Shown here: piece after piece, positions 7,070 to 14,532 of the stretch
Layout: each line of letters opens with the position of its first letter
How positions within the stretch are numbered: position 1 is the stretch's first letter
Source: an uncultured Bacilli bacterium
GTDB taxonomy: Bacteria > Bacillota_I > Bacilli_A > RF39 > UBA660
DNA length: 23,784 nt
Direction: 5' to 3'
NCBI GenBank assembly: GCA_934098455.1
Contig: CAKOOU010000015.1
Coordinates: 1 to 23,784, forward strand
Notes under the pieces: generated by a model
The model's database searches: none
What the model was told of the DNA's origin: nothing
What the model saw: only the letters and a program-made list of their open reading frames with translations
Program-made: the position numbers and the translations under genes

Positions 7070-8440
7070 ATGAAAATGGAAGATGTAGTTAATTATGCTA
7101 AACAATATGGATTTATATTCCAAGGAAGTGAAATATATGGAGGACTATCAAATACATGGGATTACGGTCCTATAGGTAAAGAATTAAAAGAAAATATAAG
7201 ACGTGCTTGGTGGAAAAAATTTATTCAAGAAAATCCTTATAATTATGGATTAGATGCAGCAATACTAATGAACCCTGAAGTTTGGGTAGCTTCTGGACAT
7301 GTTGCAAGCTTTGCGGATCCACTTATAGATTGTAAAAAATGCAAAAGTAGATATAGAGCAGACAAATTAATTGAAGATTTTACAAATGGTAGTGAAACTG
7401 GCGATGGTTGGGATAATAAAAAATTAGAAAATTTCATTAAAGATAATAATATTTGTTGTCCAAAATGTGGCTCAAATGAATTTACAGATATAAGAAAATT
7501 CAATTTATTGTTTGAAACTCATATAGGTGTCACAGAAGATACAAAAAATATATGCTATTTAAGAGGAGAAACAGCTCAAGGTATATTTACTAATTTCTTA
7601 AATGTTCAAAGAAGTATGAGAGTAAAATTACCTTTTGGTATTGGACAAACTGGAAAAAGTTTCAGAAATGAAATAACACCAGGAAACTTTATCTTTAGAA
7701 CTAGAGAATTTGAGCAAATGGAATTAGAGTTTTTCTGTAAACCTAATACTGATTTAGAATGGTTCGGATATTATAAAAATTATTGTATGGATTTTTTAAA
7801 GAGTCTAGGAATTAACAAAGATAATTTAAGATTTAGAGACCATAAAAAAGAAGAACTATCTTTCTATAGCAAAGCAACGACCGATATTGAATATAAATAT
7901 CCTATTGGTTGGGGAGAATTATGGGGTATAGCAGATAGAACTGATTATGATTTAGGTGTTCATATGGAACATTCTAAACAAGATTTAAGATATTTAGATC
8001 CAGAAACAAATGAAAAATATTTACCATATGTTATTGAGCCAAGTGTAGGTTTAGATAGATTATTCTTAAGCGTACTATGTGATGGATTAAAACATGAAGA
8101 AATAGCATCTGGAGATATAAGAGAGGTGTTTAAGGTTTTACCATCTTTAGCTCCAATAAAAGCAACTATATTGCCACTAATTAAAAAGAAACATAGCGAA
8201 AAAGCAATGGAGATATATGGAAAACTTTGTAGTGAATTTAATGTCAGTTACGATGAAGCAGGAAGCATTGGTAAAAGATATAGAAGATGTGATGCAATAG
8301 GTACACCATTTGCAATAACAATAGATGATGAAACACTAGAAAATAATACTGTAACTATCAGGGATAGAGATACAATGGAACAAATAAAATTAGATATTAA
8401 TGAACTAGTAAATTATATTAAAGAAAGAATTAAATTCTAG
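7070..8440 (+). CDS. glyS: Glycyl-tRNA synthetase, single-chain dimeric (alpha2) type
   Basis: 456 residues. It charges tRNA-Gly. This is the class II homodimeric form found in mycoplasmas and staphylococci, not the alpha2-beta2 GlyQS. Motifs are YGFIFQGSEIYGGLSNTWDYG, a four-Cys zinc insertion (CKKC near 87-90 and CPKC near 131-134), motif 2 FRNEITPGNFIFRTREFEQME and motif 3 VIEPSVGLDRLFLSVL. A C-terminal anticodon-binding domain (about 358-456) begins around APIKATILPL. RBS AAGGAGATG precedes the ATG at 7070; ATG 7076 is a possible alternative. It belongs to the T-box operon, matching the predicted glycine specificity. Confidence 0.96.
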   Translation: MKMEDVVNYAKQYGFIFQGSEIYGGLSNTWDYGPIGKELKENIRRAWWKKFIQENPYNYGLDAAILMNPEVWVASGHVASFADPLIDCKKCKSRYRADKLIEDFTNGSETGDGWDNKKLENFIKDNNICCPKCGSNEFTDIRKFNLLFETHIGVTEDTKNICYLRGETAQGIFTNFLNVQRSMRVKLPFGIGQTGKSFRNEITPGNFIFRTREFEQMELEFFCKPNTDLEWFGYYKNYCMDFLKSLGINKDNLRFRDHKKEELSFYSKATTDIEYKYPIGWGELWGIADRTDYDLGVHMEHSKQDLRYLDPETNEKYLPYVIEPSVGLDRLFLSVLCDGLKHEEIASGDIREVFKVLPSLAPIKATILPLIKKKHSEKAMEIYGKLCSEFNVSYDEAGSIGKRYRRCDAIGTPFAITIDDETLENNTVTIRDRDTMEQIKLDINELVNYIKERIKF

Positions 8441-8449
8441 TTCTTTTAT

Positions 8450-8525
8450 TGCCCAGTAGCCAAGTGGTAAGGCAGTGGACTCTGACTCCATGATTTCGTT
8501 GGTTCGAACCCAACCTGGGCAGCCA
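8450..8525 (+). tRNA. tRNA-Gln (anticodon CTG)
   Basis: A complete cloverleaf: acceptor TGCCCAG/CTGGGCA, D-arm GCC/GGC, anticodon stem GTGGA/TCCAT around loop CTCTGAC (anticodon CTG), T-arm GTTGG-TTCGAAC-CCAAC, discriminator G and encoded CCA. It begins 9 bases after the glyS stop, so it may be cotranscribed. It reads CAG, a minority Gln codon in such AT-rich DNA. Confidence 0.95.
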
Positions 8526-8528
8526 ATT

Positions 8529-8604
8529 GCTGGATTAGCTCAATTGGTAGAGCAACTGAATCGTAATCAGTAGGTTGTGGGTTCAAGTCCTATATCCAGC
8601 ACCA
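8529..8604 (+). tRNA. tRNA-Thr (anticodon CGT)
   Basis: A complete cloverleaf: acceptor GCTGGAT/ATCCAGC, D-arm GCTC/GAGC, anticodon stem ACTGA/TCAGT around loop ATCGTAA (anticodon CGT), T-arm GTGGG-TTCAAGT-CCTAT with two G-U pairs, discriminator A and encoded CCA. It lies 3 bases after tRNA-Gln. It reads ACG. Confidence 0.95.
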
Positions 8605-8616
8605 TTTAGAAATAAT

Positions 8617-8639
8617 GCTCATATTTATGGGCTTTTTTT
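8617..8639 (+). terminator. Terminator of glyS-tRNA operon
   Basis: GCTCAT (8617-8622), loop ATTT, ATGGGC (8627-8632, one T-G pair) and seven T. It lies directly after tRNA-Thr. Confidence 0.8.
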
Positions 8640-8671
8640 ATAATTTATTTGATTTTAATATATTTTATTGA

Positions 8672-8774
8672 TAAACAAAAAGACCAGCCAATGGTTGGTC
8701 TTTGTAGAATGCATATCTGCACTTGTCATAGTATTGTAGTATAACAATACCGTATAAAGCATTCCTGCTCTTGT
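8672..8774 (-). ncRNA. Candidate ~100-nt small RNA, unknown family
   Basis: On the minus strand, a strong promoter (8809-8781) is followed by a stable hairpin terminator. The promoter predicts a start near 8774. The terminator is an 11-bp stem with one G-U pair (8703-8693 with 8689-8679), loop ATT, then TTGTTT. In between are a hairpin (GTATTGT/ACAATAC, 8731-8750) and two near-identical 16-base direct repeats (8711-8726 and 8759-8774, 13 of 16 identical). Each repeat can fold into a tiny hairpin, with loops GGAA and GATA on the RNA strand. There is no convincing ORF. It matches no RNA family that I recognise. Confidence 0.55.
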
Positions 8775-8780
8775 ATTAAC

Positions 8781-8809
8781 ATTCTACAATAATATTTTAT
8801 TCTGGTCAA
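8781..8809 (-). promoter_or_regulatory. Promoter of the candidate small RNA
   Basis: Reading the minus strand: TTGACC (8809-8804), a 17-base spacer and TAGAAT (8786-8781). This is one of the best sigma-A matches in the window. No protein gene lies downstream on this strand for more than 2 kb. Confidence 0.6.
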
Positions 8810-8904
8810 GTATTTTTATTCATATGATTAATAATATTAAGGAATAAAAATGTAAAAATCAACTCCAATATTAAAATAGACTATGAATTTAATCTAATTT
8901 GTTT

Positions 8905-8910
8905 TATAAT
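8905..8910 (+). promoter_or_regulatory. Putative -10 of the rlmN operon
   Basis: A perfect TATAAT lies 15 bases before the rlmN ATG, with only a weak -35 (TATGAA, 8882-8887, 17-base spacer). The transcript would have a very short leader. The rest of 8810-8904 shows nothing I recognise. Confidence 0.4.
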
Positions 8911-8925
8911 TAATATGGTGGAAAT

Positions 8926-9951
8926 ATGAAAAATATTTATAATTACAAATTAGAAGATTTAGAAAATTATTTTTTATCTATAGGAGAAAAGAAATATAAA
9001 GCTAAACAGTTATATGATTGGCTATATATAAAAAGAGTCAATAGTTTTGAAATGATGACTAATATAAAAAAAGATTTAATAAATAAACTAAAAGAAGATT
9101 TTAATATTGATTATATAGAAATAATTAAAATACAAAGAAGTGAAACTACTAATAAATATTTATTTAAACTATTAGATGGAAATTATATAGAAGCAGTTTT
9201 AATGAGACATGATTATGGAAATTCAATTTGTGTATCTAGCCAAGTTGGCTGTAATATGGGATGTAAATTTTGTGAAAGTGGTAGACTAAAAAAAGTACGT
9301 AATTTAGAAACTTATGAAATAGTAGAACAAATACTATTAGTCGAAAAAGATATAAATGAAAGAATTGATTCAGTAGTTATTATGGGAATAGGTGAGCCAT
9401 TTGATAACTTCGATAATATAATGAATTTTGTTTATATTATTAATAACCCTTTCGGTATAAATATAGGTGCAAGACATATAACTATATCAACTAGTGGATT
9501 AGTTGATAAGATTAAAAAATTTAGTGAATGTCCTTTACAAGTTAATCTAGCAGTTAGCTTACATGCACCAAATGATGAAATAAGAAATAATATAATGCCT
9601 GTAAACAAAGCGTATAGTATAAGTACATTAATAGCATGTTTAAAGGAATATATCAAAAAAACTAATAGACGAGTGACTATAGAATATGTTATGCTTAATA
9701 ATGTAAATGATAGTATAGATTGTGCTAATCAACTTGCTAGTTTACTTCATGGTATGAATGTTTACGTTAATTTAATACCATATAATGAAACAAGTCATAT
9801 AGAATATAAAAAAAGTGATAAAGATACTATATTAAAATTTTATGATATATTAAAAAAACGAGGAATAAATGTAACAATAAGACGTGAATTTGGAGCTGGA
9901 ATTGATGCAGCTTGTGGACAACTACGTGCTAAAGAGGGTGAAAATAATTGA
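8926..9951 (+). CDS. rlmN: 23S rRNA (adenine2503-C2)-methyltransferase, radical SAM
   Basis: 341 residues. It methylates A2503 of 23S rRNA, and the family also modifies A37 of some tRNAs. The radical SAM cluster motif CNMGCKFC is at about 104-111, followed by ESGRLKKVRNL in place of the more common ATG-x-GF-RNL. Next are GIGEPFDNFDNI (SAM-binding GEP) and SLHAPND. The C-terminal REFGAGIDAACGQLR contains the cysteine that resolves the methyl adduct. The N-terminal YKAKQLYDWLYIKR is typical. RBS GGTGG is 5 bases before ATG. It is the first gene of the rlmN-stp-prkC-rsgA-rpe operon, and its TGA stop overlaps the stp start. Confidence 0.92.
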   Translation: MKNIYNYKLEDLENYFLSIGEKKYKAKQLYDWLYIKRVNSFEMMTNIKKDLINKLKEDFNIDYIEIIKIQRSETTNKYLFKLLDGNYIEAVLMRHDYGNSICVSSQVGCNMGCKFCESGRLKKVRNLETYEIVEQILLVEKDINERIDSVVIMGIGEPFDNFDNIMNFVYIINNPFGINIGARHITISTSGLVDKIKKFSECPLQVNLAVSLHAPNDEIRNNIMPVNKAYSISTLIACLKEYIKKTNRRVTIEYVMLNNVNDSIDCANQLASLLHGMNVYVNLIPYNETSHIEYKKSDKDTILKFYDILKKRGINVTIRREFGAGIDAACGQLRAKEGENN

Positions 9952-10685
9952 AATCATTTTATTTAACAGATTCAGGAAGAGTTAGAAGTCATAACGAAGA
10001 TTCTGTAACGATTGTAAAAAACCTTAGTGGAGAACACTTAATGATGGTTGCAGATGGAATGGGAGGACACCGAGCTGGTGAAATTGCTAGCTCAATGGTA
10101 GTAACTCACTTAGGAAGTAGATTTTCTAATCTTTCTACTATAGGTACAAAATTTGATGCCGTTAATTGGCTTAATGAAAATATTAATACAATCAATACAA
10201 ATATTTTAAAATATACAGAAGAAAATCCAGAATCTACTGGAATGGGAACTACTATTGTACTTGCACTACTAACAAATGATTTTTTGATATTTGGTAATAT
10301 TGGTGATTCAAGTGGATTTGTATTTAAAAATAAAAAATTACATAAAATAACAAAAGATCATACCTTAGTTAATTTATTAGTTGAAACAGGAGAAATTGCT
10401 CCAGAAGAAGCAAAAAATCATCCAAAGAAAAATGTATTAATGAAAGCATTAGGAACAGAAACAAAACAAGTTCTTGATATATTTGATGTTGATACAAATG
10501 TTGACGCAATAATGTTATGCAGTGATGGATTAACTAATATGTTGACTGTAGAACAAATAGAAAAAGTTTTAAATGATGATGAACTTAAGATAGAAGATAA
10601 ACTAATAAAAATAATAAAGAAATGCAATGCTAGAGGTGGTACTGATAACATATCAATAGCATATCTAGTAAAGGATGGTGAGTAG
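9948..10685 (+). CDS. stp: PP2C-type Ser/Thr protein phosphatase
   Basis: 245 residues; also called prpC. A Mn/Mg-dependent phosphatase that reverses PrkC phosphorylation in the cytoplasm. The ordered PP2C motifs are visible: GRVRSHNEDS (11-20), VADGMGGHRAGE (near 35-46), GMGTTIV, NIGDSSGFVF (usually GDSR, here GDSS), CSDGLTNML and GGTDNISIAY. The start is TTG at 9948, overlapping the rlmN stop, with the RBS AGAGGGTG at 9933-9940. It lies directly before its partner kinase, as in other Firmicutes. Confidence 0.93.
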   Translation: MKSFYLTDSGRVRSHNEDSVTIVKNLSGEHLMMVADGMGGHRAGEIASSMVVTHLGSRFSNLSTIGTKFDAVNWLNENINTINTNILKYTEENPESTGMGTTIVLALLTNDFLIFGNIGDSSGFVFKNKKLHKITKDHTLVNLLVETGEIAPEEAKNHPKKNVLMKALGTETKQVLDIFDVDTNVDAIMLCSDGLTNMLTVEQIEKVLNDDELKIEDKLIKIIKKCNARGGTDNISIAYLVKDGE

Positions 10686-10688
10686 TAT

Positions 10689-12410
10689 ATGATTATGAAG
10701 GGGCAAAAGATCAATGATCGTTATCAGATTATAAAAACTATTGGTGAAGGTGGTATGGCAAATGTCTATTTAGCATATGACACTATACTAGATAGAAATG
10801 TTGCAGTTAAAGTATTAAGAGGAGATTTAGCAAATGATGAAAAATTTGTTAGACGTTTTCAAAGAGAAGCATTAAGTGCTAGTAGTCTAAGTCATCCAAA
10901 TATTGTAGAAGTTTATGATGTTGGAGAAGATAATGGCCTATATTATATAGTAATGGAATATATTGAAGGAAAACACTTAAAACAATTATTAAAAAAACGT
11001 GGTAGTTTAACTGTAAGAGAAGTAGTAGATATTATGATGCAAATTACAGATGGAATGTCAGCAGCACATGATTCTTACATCATTCATAGAGATATAAAAC
11101 CTCAAAATATAATGATACTTGAAAATGGGTTAATAAAAATAACAGATTTTGGTATTGCAATGGCATTAAATGCAACACAACTTACACAAACTAATTCAGT
11201 CATGGGTAGTGTACATTATCTACCTCCAGAACAAGCTTGCGGTAAAACAGCAACAATACAAAGTGACGTATATTCAATGGGAATCTTAATGTTTGAACTA
11301 TTAACCGGTAGTGTTCCATTTAAAGGAGACAATGCAGTAGAAATTGCTTTAAAACACATTAAAGAATCTATACCATATGTAAAAGATATTAACGAAACAA
11401 TACCAACAAGTGTTGCTAACATAGTCAAAAGAGCAACCGCGAAGAATTTAAAAAATAGATATCAAGACGCTAGAGAAATGCATGAAGATTTAAAAACTTG
11501 CTTAGATGAATCAAGACTAGATGAAGAAGTTTACGAATTCCCTTATCCAGAAATTGAAGAAGATAAAAAACAAAAGAAAGCAGTTTCTGAATTGGAAAAT
11601 ACTAAAGTAGAAGAACCTAAAAAAGAAGAAATAAAAGTAGAACAAATAATGCCACAAGATGAAATTAAAAAAGAAAATAAATTTTTAATGATACTTGGAG
11701 TAGTATTTACTGGACTAATAATTATAGTTACTGCAATAATATTTTTACTTCCTAAATTAACAGAAGCAAAAGATGTAAAAATTCCAGACGTATCAAATAT
11801 GACAATAGAAGATGCGGAAACTGAACTAAAAAATAAAGGATTTAGCATAGCTGCAGAAACTAAAGATGCAACAAGTGATACCGTAGAAGTAGGAAACGTA
11901 GTAAAAACAAGCCCTGCAGGAGGTAGAACAGTTAAAGAAGGTTCAACAATTACACTTTACATTTCAGTAGGAGAAGGCGGATATACTTTAGAAGATTTTG
12001 TTGGAAAAAATTATCTAGAAGTAAAAGGATATTTAGAAAACACATATAAATTATATGTTGAAATAATTGAAGATGAAGTTGATGACCCAAGCAAAGCAGG
12101 AACTGGAGAAATAATTAAAACAGAACCAGAAAAAGGTGCACTACTAAAAGAAGGAGATACAATAAAAATACACATACCTGATTCAAGTGTAACATATCCT
12201 GATTTCACTACTGGAGAATATAGCTTAAAAGATATAGAAAATTTTGCAAACAAATATGGAATTAATTTAACAGTAGAATATACAGAAACAAACGAATACG
12301 AAGTAGGTAAAATATATAAACAAAGCAGAAATGCTGGCTCTATAGTTACAAAAAATTCTGAATTAAAAATATATATTGCTAGTGAAATAACAGAAGAAGT
12401 GACAGATTAA
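10689..12410 (+). CDS. prkC: PASTA-domain Ser/Thr protein kinase
   Basis: 573 residues; also called stkP or pknB. A membrane kinase sensing cell-wall fragments and controlling growth and wall synthesis. The N-terminal kinase domain (about 8-270) has GEGGMANVYLA, the lysine in AVKVL, HRDIKPQN, DFGIAMAL and the activation segment GSVHYLPPEQA. An acidic, Lys/Glu-rich linker follows (about 290-330), then one transmembrane helix (about 333-354). Three extracellular PASTA repeats start near 360, 428 and 500. The order stp-prkC-rsgA-rpe is conserved across Firmicutes. ATG 10695 is a possible alternative start two codons later. Confidence 0.95.
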   Translation: MIMKGQKINDRYQIIKTIGEGGMANVYLAYDTILDRNVAVKVLRGDLANDEKFVRRFQREALSASSLSHPNIVEVYDVGEDNGLYYIVMEYIEGKHLKQLLKKRGSLTVREVVDIMMQITDGMSAAHDSYIIHRDIKPQNIMILENGLIKITDFGIAMALNATQLTQTNSVMGSVHYLPPEQACGKTATIQSDVYSMGILMFELLTGSVPFKGDNAVEIALKHIKESIPYVKDINETIPTSVANIVKRATAKNLKNRYQDAREMHEDLKTCLDESRLDEEVYEFPYPEIEEDKKQKKAVSELENTKVEEPKKEEIKVEQIMPQDEIKKENKFLMILGVVFTGLIIIVTAIIFLLPKLTEAKDVKIPDVSNMTIEDAETELKNKGFSIAAETKDATSDTVEVGNVVKTSPAGGRTVKEGSTITLYISVGEGGYTLEDFVGKNYLEVKGYLENTYKLYVEIIEDEVDDPSKAGTGEIIKTEPEKGALLKEGDTIKIHIPDSSVTYPDFTTGEYSLKDIENFANKYGINLTVEYTETNEYEVGKIYKQSRNAGSIVTKNSELKIYIASEITEEVTD

Positions 12411-12420
12411 AAGAGGCAAT

Positions 12421-13275
12421 ATGAAAGGGAAAATAGTTAGAATAATAAGTAATTTATATACTGTTGAAGCCGAAAATCAATCTTATGATTGTAGAGTAAG
12501 GGGTAAGATAAAATATAATAAACTTACTCCTTTGGTCGGTGATGAAGTAATATTTGATAATAAAAACAATTATATATTAGAAATTTTACCTAGAAAAAAT
12601 AGTTTAGATAGACCTAGTATAGCAAATATTGATTCTGCATTAATAGTTACAAGTGTAAAAAAACCAGATTTATCTCTTAATCTATTAGATAAACAAATTA
12701 CATTATGCACAATAAACAATATAGAACCAATAATAGTATTTACTAAATTAGACTTATTAAAGAAAAGTGAATTAAAACATATAAAAATAATTATGAAATA
12801 CTATTCTAATATTGGATTTAAAGTTTGTACAAATAATAATTTATTCAAATTAAAAAGAATTATAAAAAATAAAACTCTAGTATTAACAGGACAAACAGGA
12901 GCTGGAAAAAGTAGTTTACTAAATAAATTAGATAAAAAATTAAATCTTGCTACAAATGAGATAAGTGAAGCTCTAGGTAGAGGAAAACATACTACAAGAC
13001 ATGTAGAATTATTTCTATATAAAACATCTTTTATAGCAGATACTCCAGGCTTTAGTTCATTAGATTTAACTAACGTTACAACAGAAGAAATAAGTAATTC
13101 TTTTGTAGAATTTAAAAATGTTATTTGTCCTTACAAAGATTGTACACATACTAATGAAAAAGAATGCAAAGTAAAAGAACTAGTAAATAATAAAAAAATA
13201 TTAAAAAGTAGATATGAAAATTATTTGAGGTTGGTGGATATGTATGGAAGTAGCCGTATCATTTCTAAAAAGTAA
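12421..13275 (+). CDS. rsgA: Ribosome small subunit-dependent GTPase A
   Basis: 284 residues. RsgA is a GTPase acting late in 30S maturation. The N-terminal OB fold (MKGKIVRIISNLYTVEAENQ...) is followed by a circularly permuted GTPase: G4 FTKLDLL comes first, then G1 GQTGAGKSSLLNKL and G3 DTPGFSSLDL. A C-terminal zinc finger has the pattern CPYKDCTHTNEKEC. The RGKHTTRHVELF segment is the usual switch region. It starts 10 bases after prkC, preceded by AAGAGGC. Its 3' end overlaps rpe by 32 bases, indicating translational coupling. Confidence 0.95.
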   Translation: MKGKIVRIISNLYTVEAENQSYDCRVRGKIKYNKLTPLVGDEVIFDNKNNYILEILPRKNSLDRPSIANIDSALIVTSVKKPDLSLNLLDKQITLCTINNIEPIIVFTKLDLLKKSELKHIKIIMKYYSNIGFKVCTNNNLFKLKRIIKNKTLVLTGQTGAGKSSLLNKLDKKLNLATNEISEALGRGKHTTRHVELFLYKTSFIADTPGFSSLDLTNVTTEEISNSFVEFKNVICPYKDCTHTNEKECKVKELVNNKKILKSRYENYLRLVDMYGSSRIISKK

Positions 13276-13891
13276 ATATGATTTAAAAGATACAATAAAA
13301 AAAATAGATGAAACAGATGCAGACTATATACACGTAGACGTAATGGATGGTGAATTTGTTTCAAATAAAACATTTAATTATGATGAAATAAAAGATATCT
13401 TAAAAAATACAAAAAAATCATTAGATATACATCTTATGGTATCTAATCCAATAGATTATATATTAAAATATAAAAATTTAAAACCAGAGTTTATTACTAT
13501 TCATAGTGAAATAAATAAAAATATATATGATTTAATAGATTTAATAAAAAGTTACAATATAAAAGTAGGAATAAGTATAAAACCCAAAACAAGTATAGAA
13601 CAAATAGAAAAATATTTAAAATATATAGATAATGTTCTTATAATGAGTGTTGAACCTGGATTAGGTGGACAAAAATTTATGGATAGTGTTTTATATAAAA
13701 TAGATATTTTAGATAAGATAAGAAAAGAAAAGCAATTAAATTATAAAATTAGTATAGATGGTGGAATAAATAATGAAACTATAAAGAAAGTTAATAAAGT
13801 AGATTTTGTTATAAGTGGTTCTTATATTTGTATGAGTAATAATTATCAAGATAAAATAGATAGTTTAAGGAGTAATAATTATGAAAAATAA
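13244..13891 (+). CDS. rpe: Ribulose-phosphate 3-epimerase
   Basis: 215 residues. It interconverts ribulose-5-P and xylulose-5-P in the pentose phosphate pathway. TIM-barrel metal and catalytic residues are all present: HVDVMDGEF (His and Asp), DIHLMVSNP (His) and ISIDGGINNETI (Asp). The phosphate site is in VEPGLGGQKF. The N-terminus is slightly shorter than usual and lacks the typical PS-x-L-S-A-D. The first start after the RBS GAGGTTGGTGG is ATG 13239, out of frame; ATG 13244 is the in-frame start. It overlaps rsgA, and its last 11 bases overlap the next gene. Confidence 0.93.
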   Translation: MEVAVSFLKSKYDLKDTIKKIDETDADYIHVDVMDGEFVSNKTFNYDEIKDILKNTKKSLDIHLMVSNPIDYILKYKNLKPEFITIHSEINKNIYDLIDLIKSYNIKVGISIKPKTSIEQIEKYLKYIDNVLIMSVEPGLGGQKFMDSVLYKIDILDKIRKEKQLNYKISIDGGINNETIKKVNKVDFVISGSYICMSNNYQDKIDSLRSNNYEK

Positions 13892-14138
13892 TATACCAAG
13901 TCAATATAGACCTTTAAGTGCATGGGCATATTTTGGATATGGAATACTTTTTAATATACCTGTAATAGGATTTATATTGTTGATTATATTTTCATTAGAT
14001 AACAGCAATATAAATAGAAGAAATTATGCTAGGAGTTATTGGTGTTTATATATAATATTAATTGTATTATTAATTTTACTTACGATAATAGGAATAAATG
14101 TAAGTGATATAATTGATAGTAGTGTAACTACTGTATAA
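13881..14138 (+). CDS. Conserved small membrane protein, two helices
   Basis: 85 residues with transmembrane segments at about 14-39 and 51-75. The motif QYRPLSAWAYFGYG sits before helix 1 and NINRRNYARSYWC between the helices. I recall similar proteins in other Firmicutes, but no function. RBS AAGGAG lies 13866-13871. It overlaps rpe by 11 bases and is the last gene of the operon. Confidence 0.7.
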   Translation: MKNNIPSQYRPLSAWAYFGYGILFNIPVIGFILLIIFSLDNSNINRRNYARSYWCLYIILIVLLILLTIIGINVSDIIDSSVTTV

Positions 14139-14139
14139 A

Positions 14140-14166
14140 AAAATAAGGCTTTTAAAGTCTTATTTT
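14140..14166. terminator. Bidirectional terminator between convergent operons
   Basis: AAAATAAGGCTTT and AAAGTCTTATTTT form a near-perfect stem with A tracts on one side and T tracts on the other. It can therefore terminate both the rpe operon (+) and the HIT operon (-). It includes the end of the HIT coding sequence. Confidence 0.75.
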
Positions 14167-14525
14167 AATTTGTCATAAACTTTATCAATGTCTATTAAAT
14201 CTTGTTTTTCTTTATATGTTGGAATTACATGTAAATGATAATGTTTAACAAATTGATACATACCATAATTAACACATAAACGTATACCATCAGCATTTAA
14301 TTTTTCATATACTAAATCTTTCATTTTTTTAGCAACTAAATTTATATGACATAATATTTCATCATCAAGTTCTGTAAAATCAGTATAATGTTTTTTAGGA
14401 ACAATAAGCATATGTCCATTTTGATGTGGGTCAGTATCTAAAAATACCAACGTATAATCATCTTCATAAACCTTTCTTGTTGGAATATCTCCATTGATTA
14501 TTTTACAAAATATACAATCTTTCAT
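14160..14525 (-). CDS. HIT-family nucleotide hydrolase/transferase
   Basis: 121 residues. HINT/HIT proteins hydrolyse purine nucleotide phosphoramidates or related nucleotides. The N-terminal CIFCKIINGDIPTRKVYED contains the zinc Cys pair. The HIT motif appears as KHYHLHVIPT (H-x-H-x-H) with NYG before it, and HMLIVPKKHYTDF is typical. The C-terminus is slightly short for Hint-type enzymes. RBS AGGTGA is 5 bases before the ATG. It follows the ThyX-like gene by 7 bases, so the two form one minus-strand operon. Confidence 0.92.
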   Translation of the reverse strand: MKDCIFCKIINGDIPTRKVYEDDYTLVFLDTDPHQNGHMLIVPKKHYTDFTELDDEILCHINLVAKKMKDLVYEKLNADGIRLCVNYGMYQFVKHYHLHVIPTYKEKQDLIDIDKVYDKLK

Positions 14526-14532
14526 AATTCAC

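Noticed and set aside
8711..8774. Paired 16-base repeats as a CRISPR array
   Set aside because: Only two imperfect copies inside a structured RNA, with no spacer series or cas genes.
8703..8788. TGTAGAATG/CATTCTACA inverted repeat as transposon ends
   Set aside because: Only 9 bases and 86 bases apart, with no transposase or target duplication. One arm is better explained as the -10 of the small RNA promoter.
9948..9951. TGA read as tryptophan (mycoplasma code)
   Set aside because: TGA ends rlmN exactly where stp begins, and Trp is encoded by TGG throughout.
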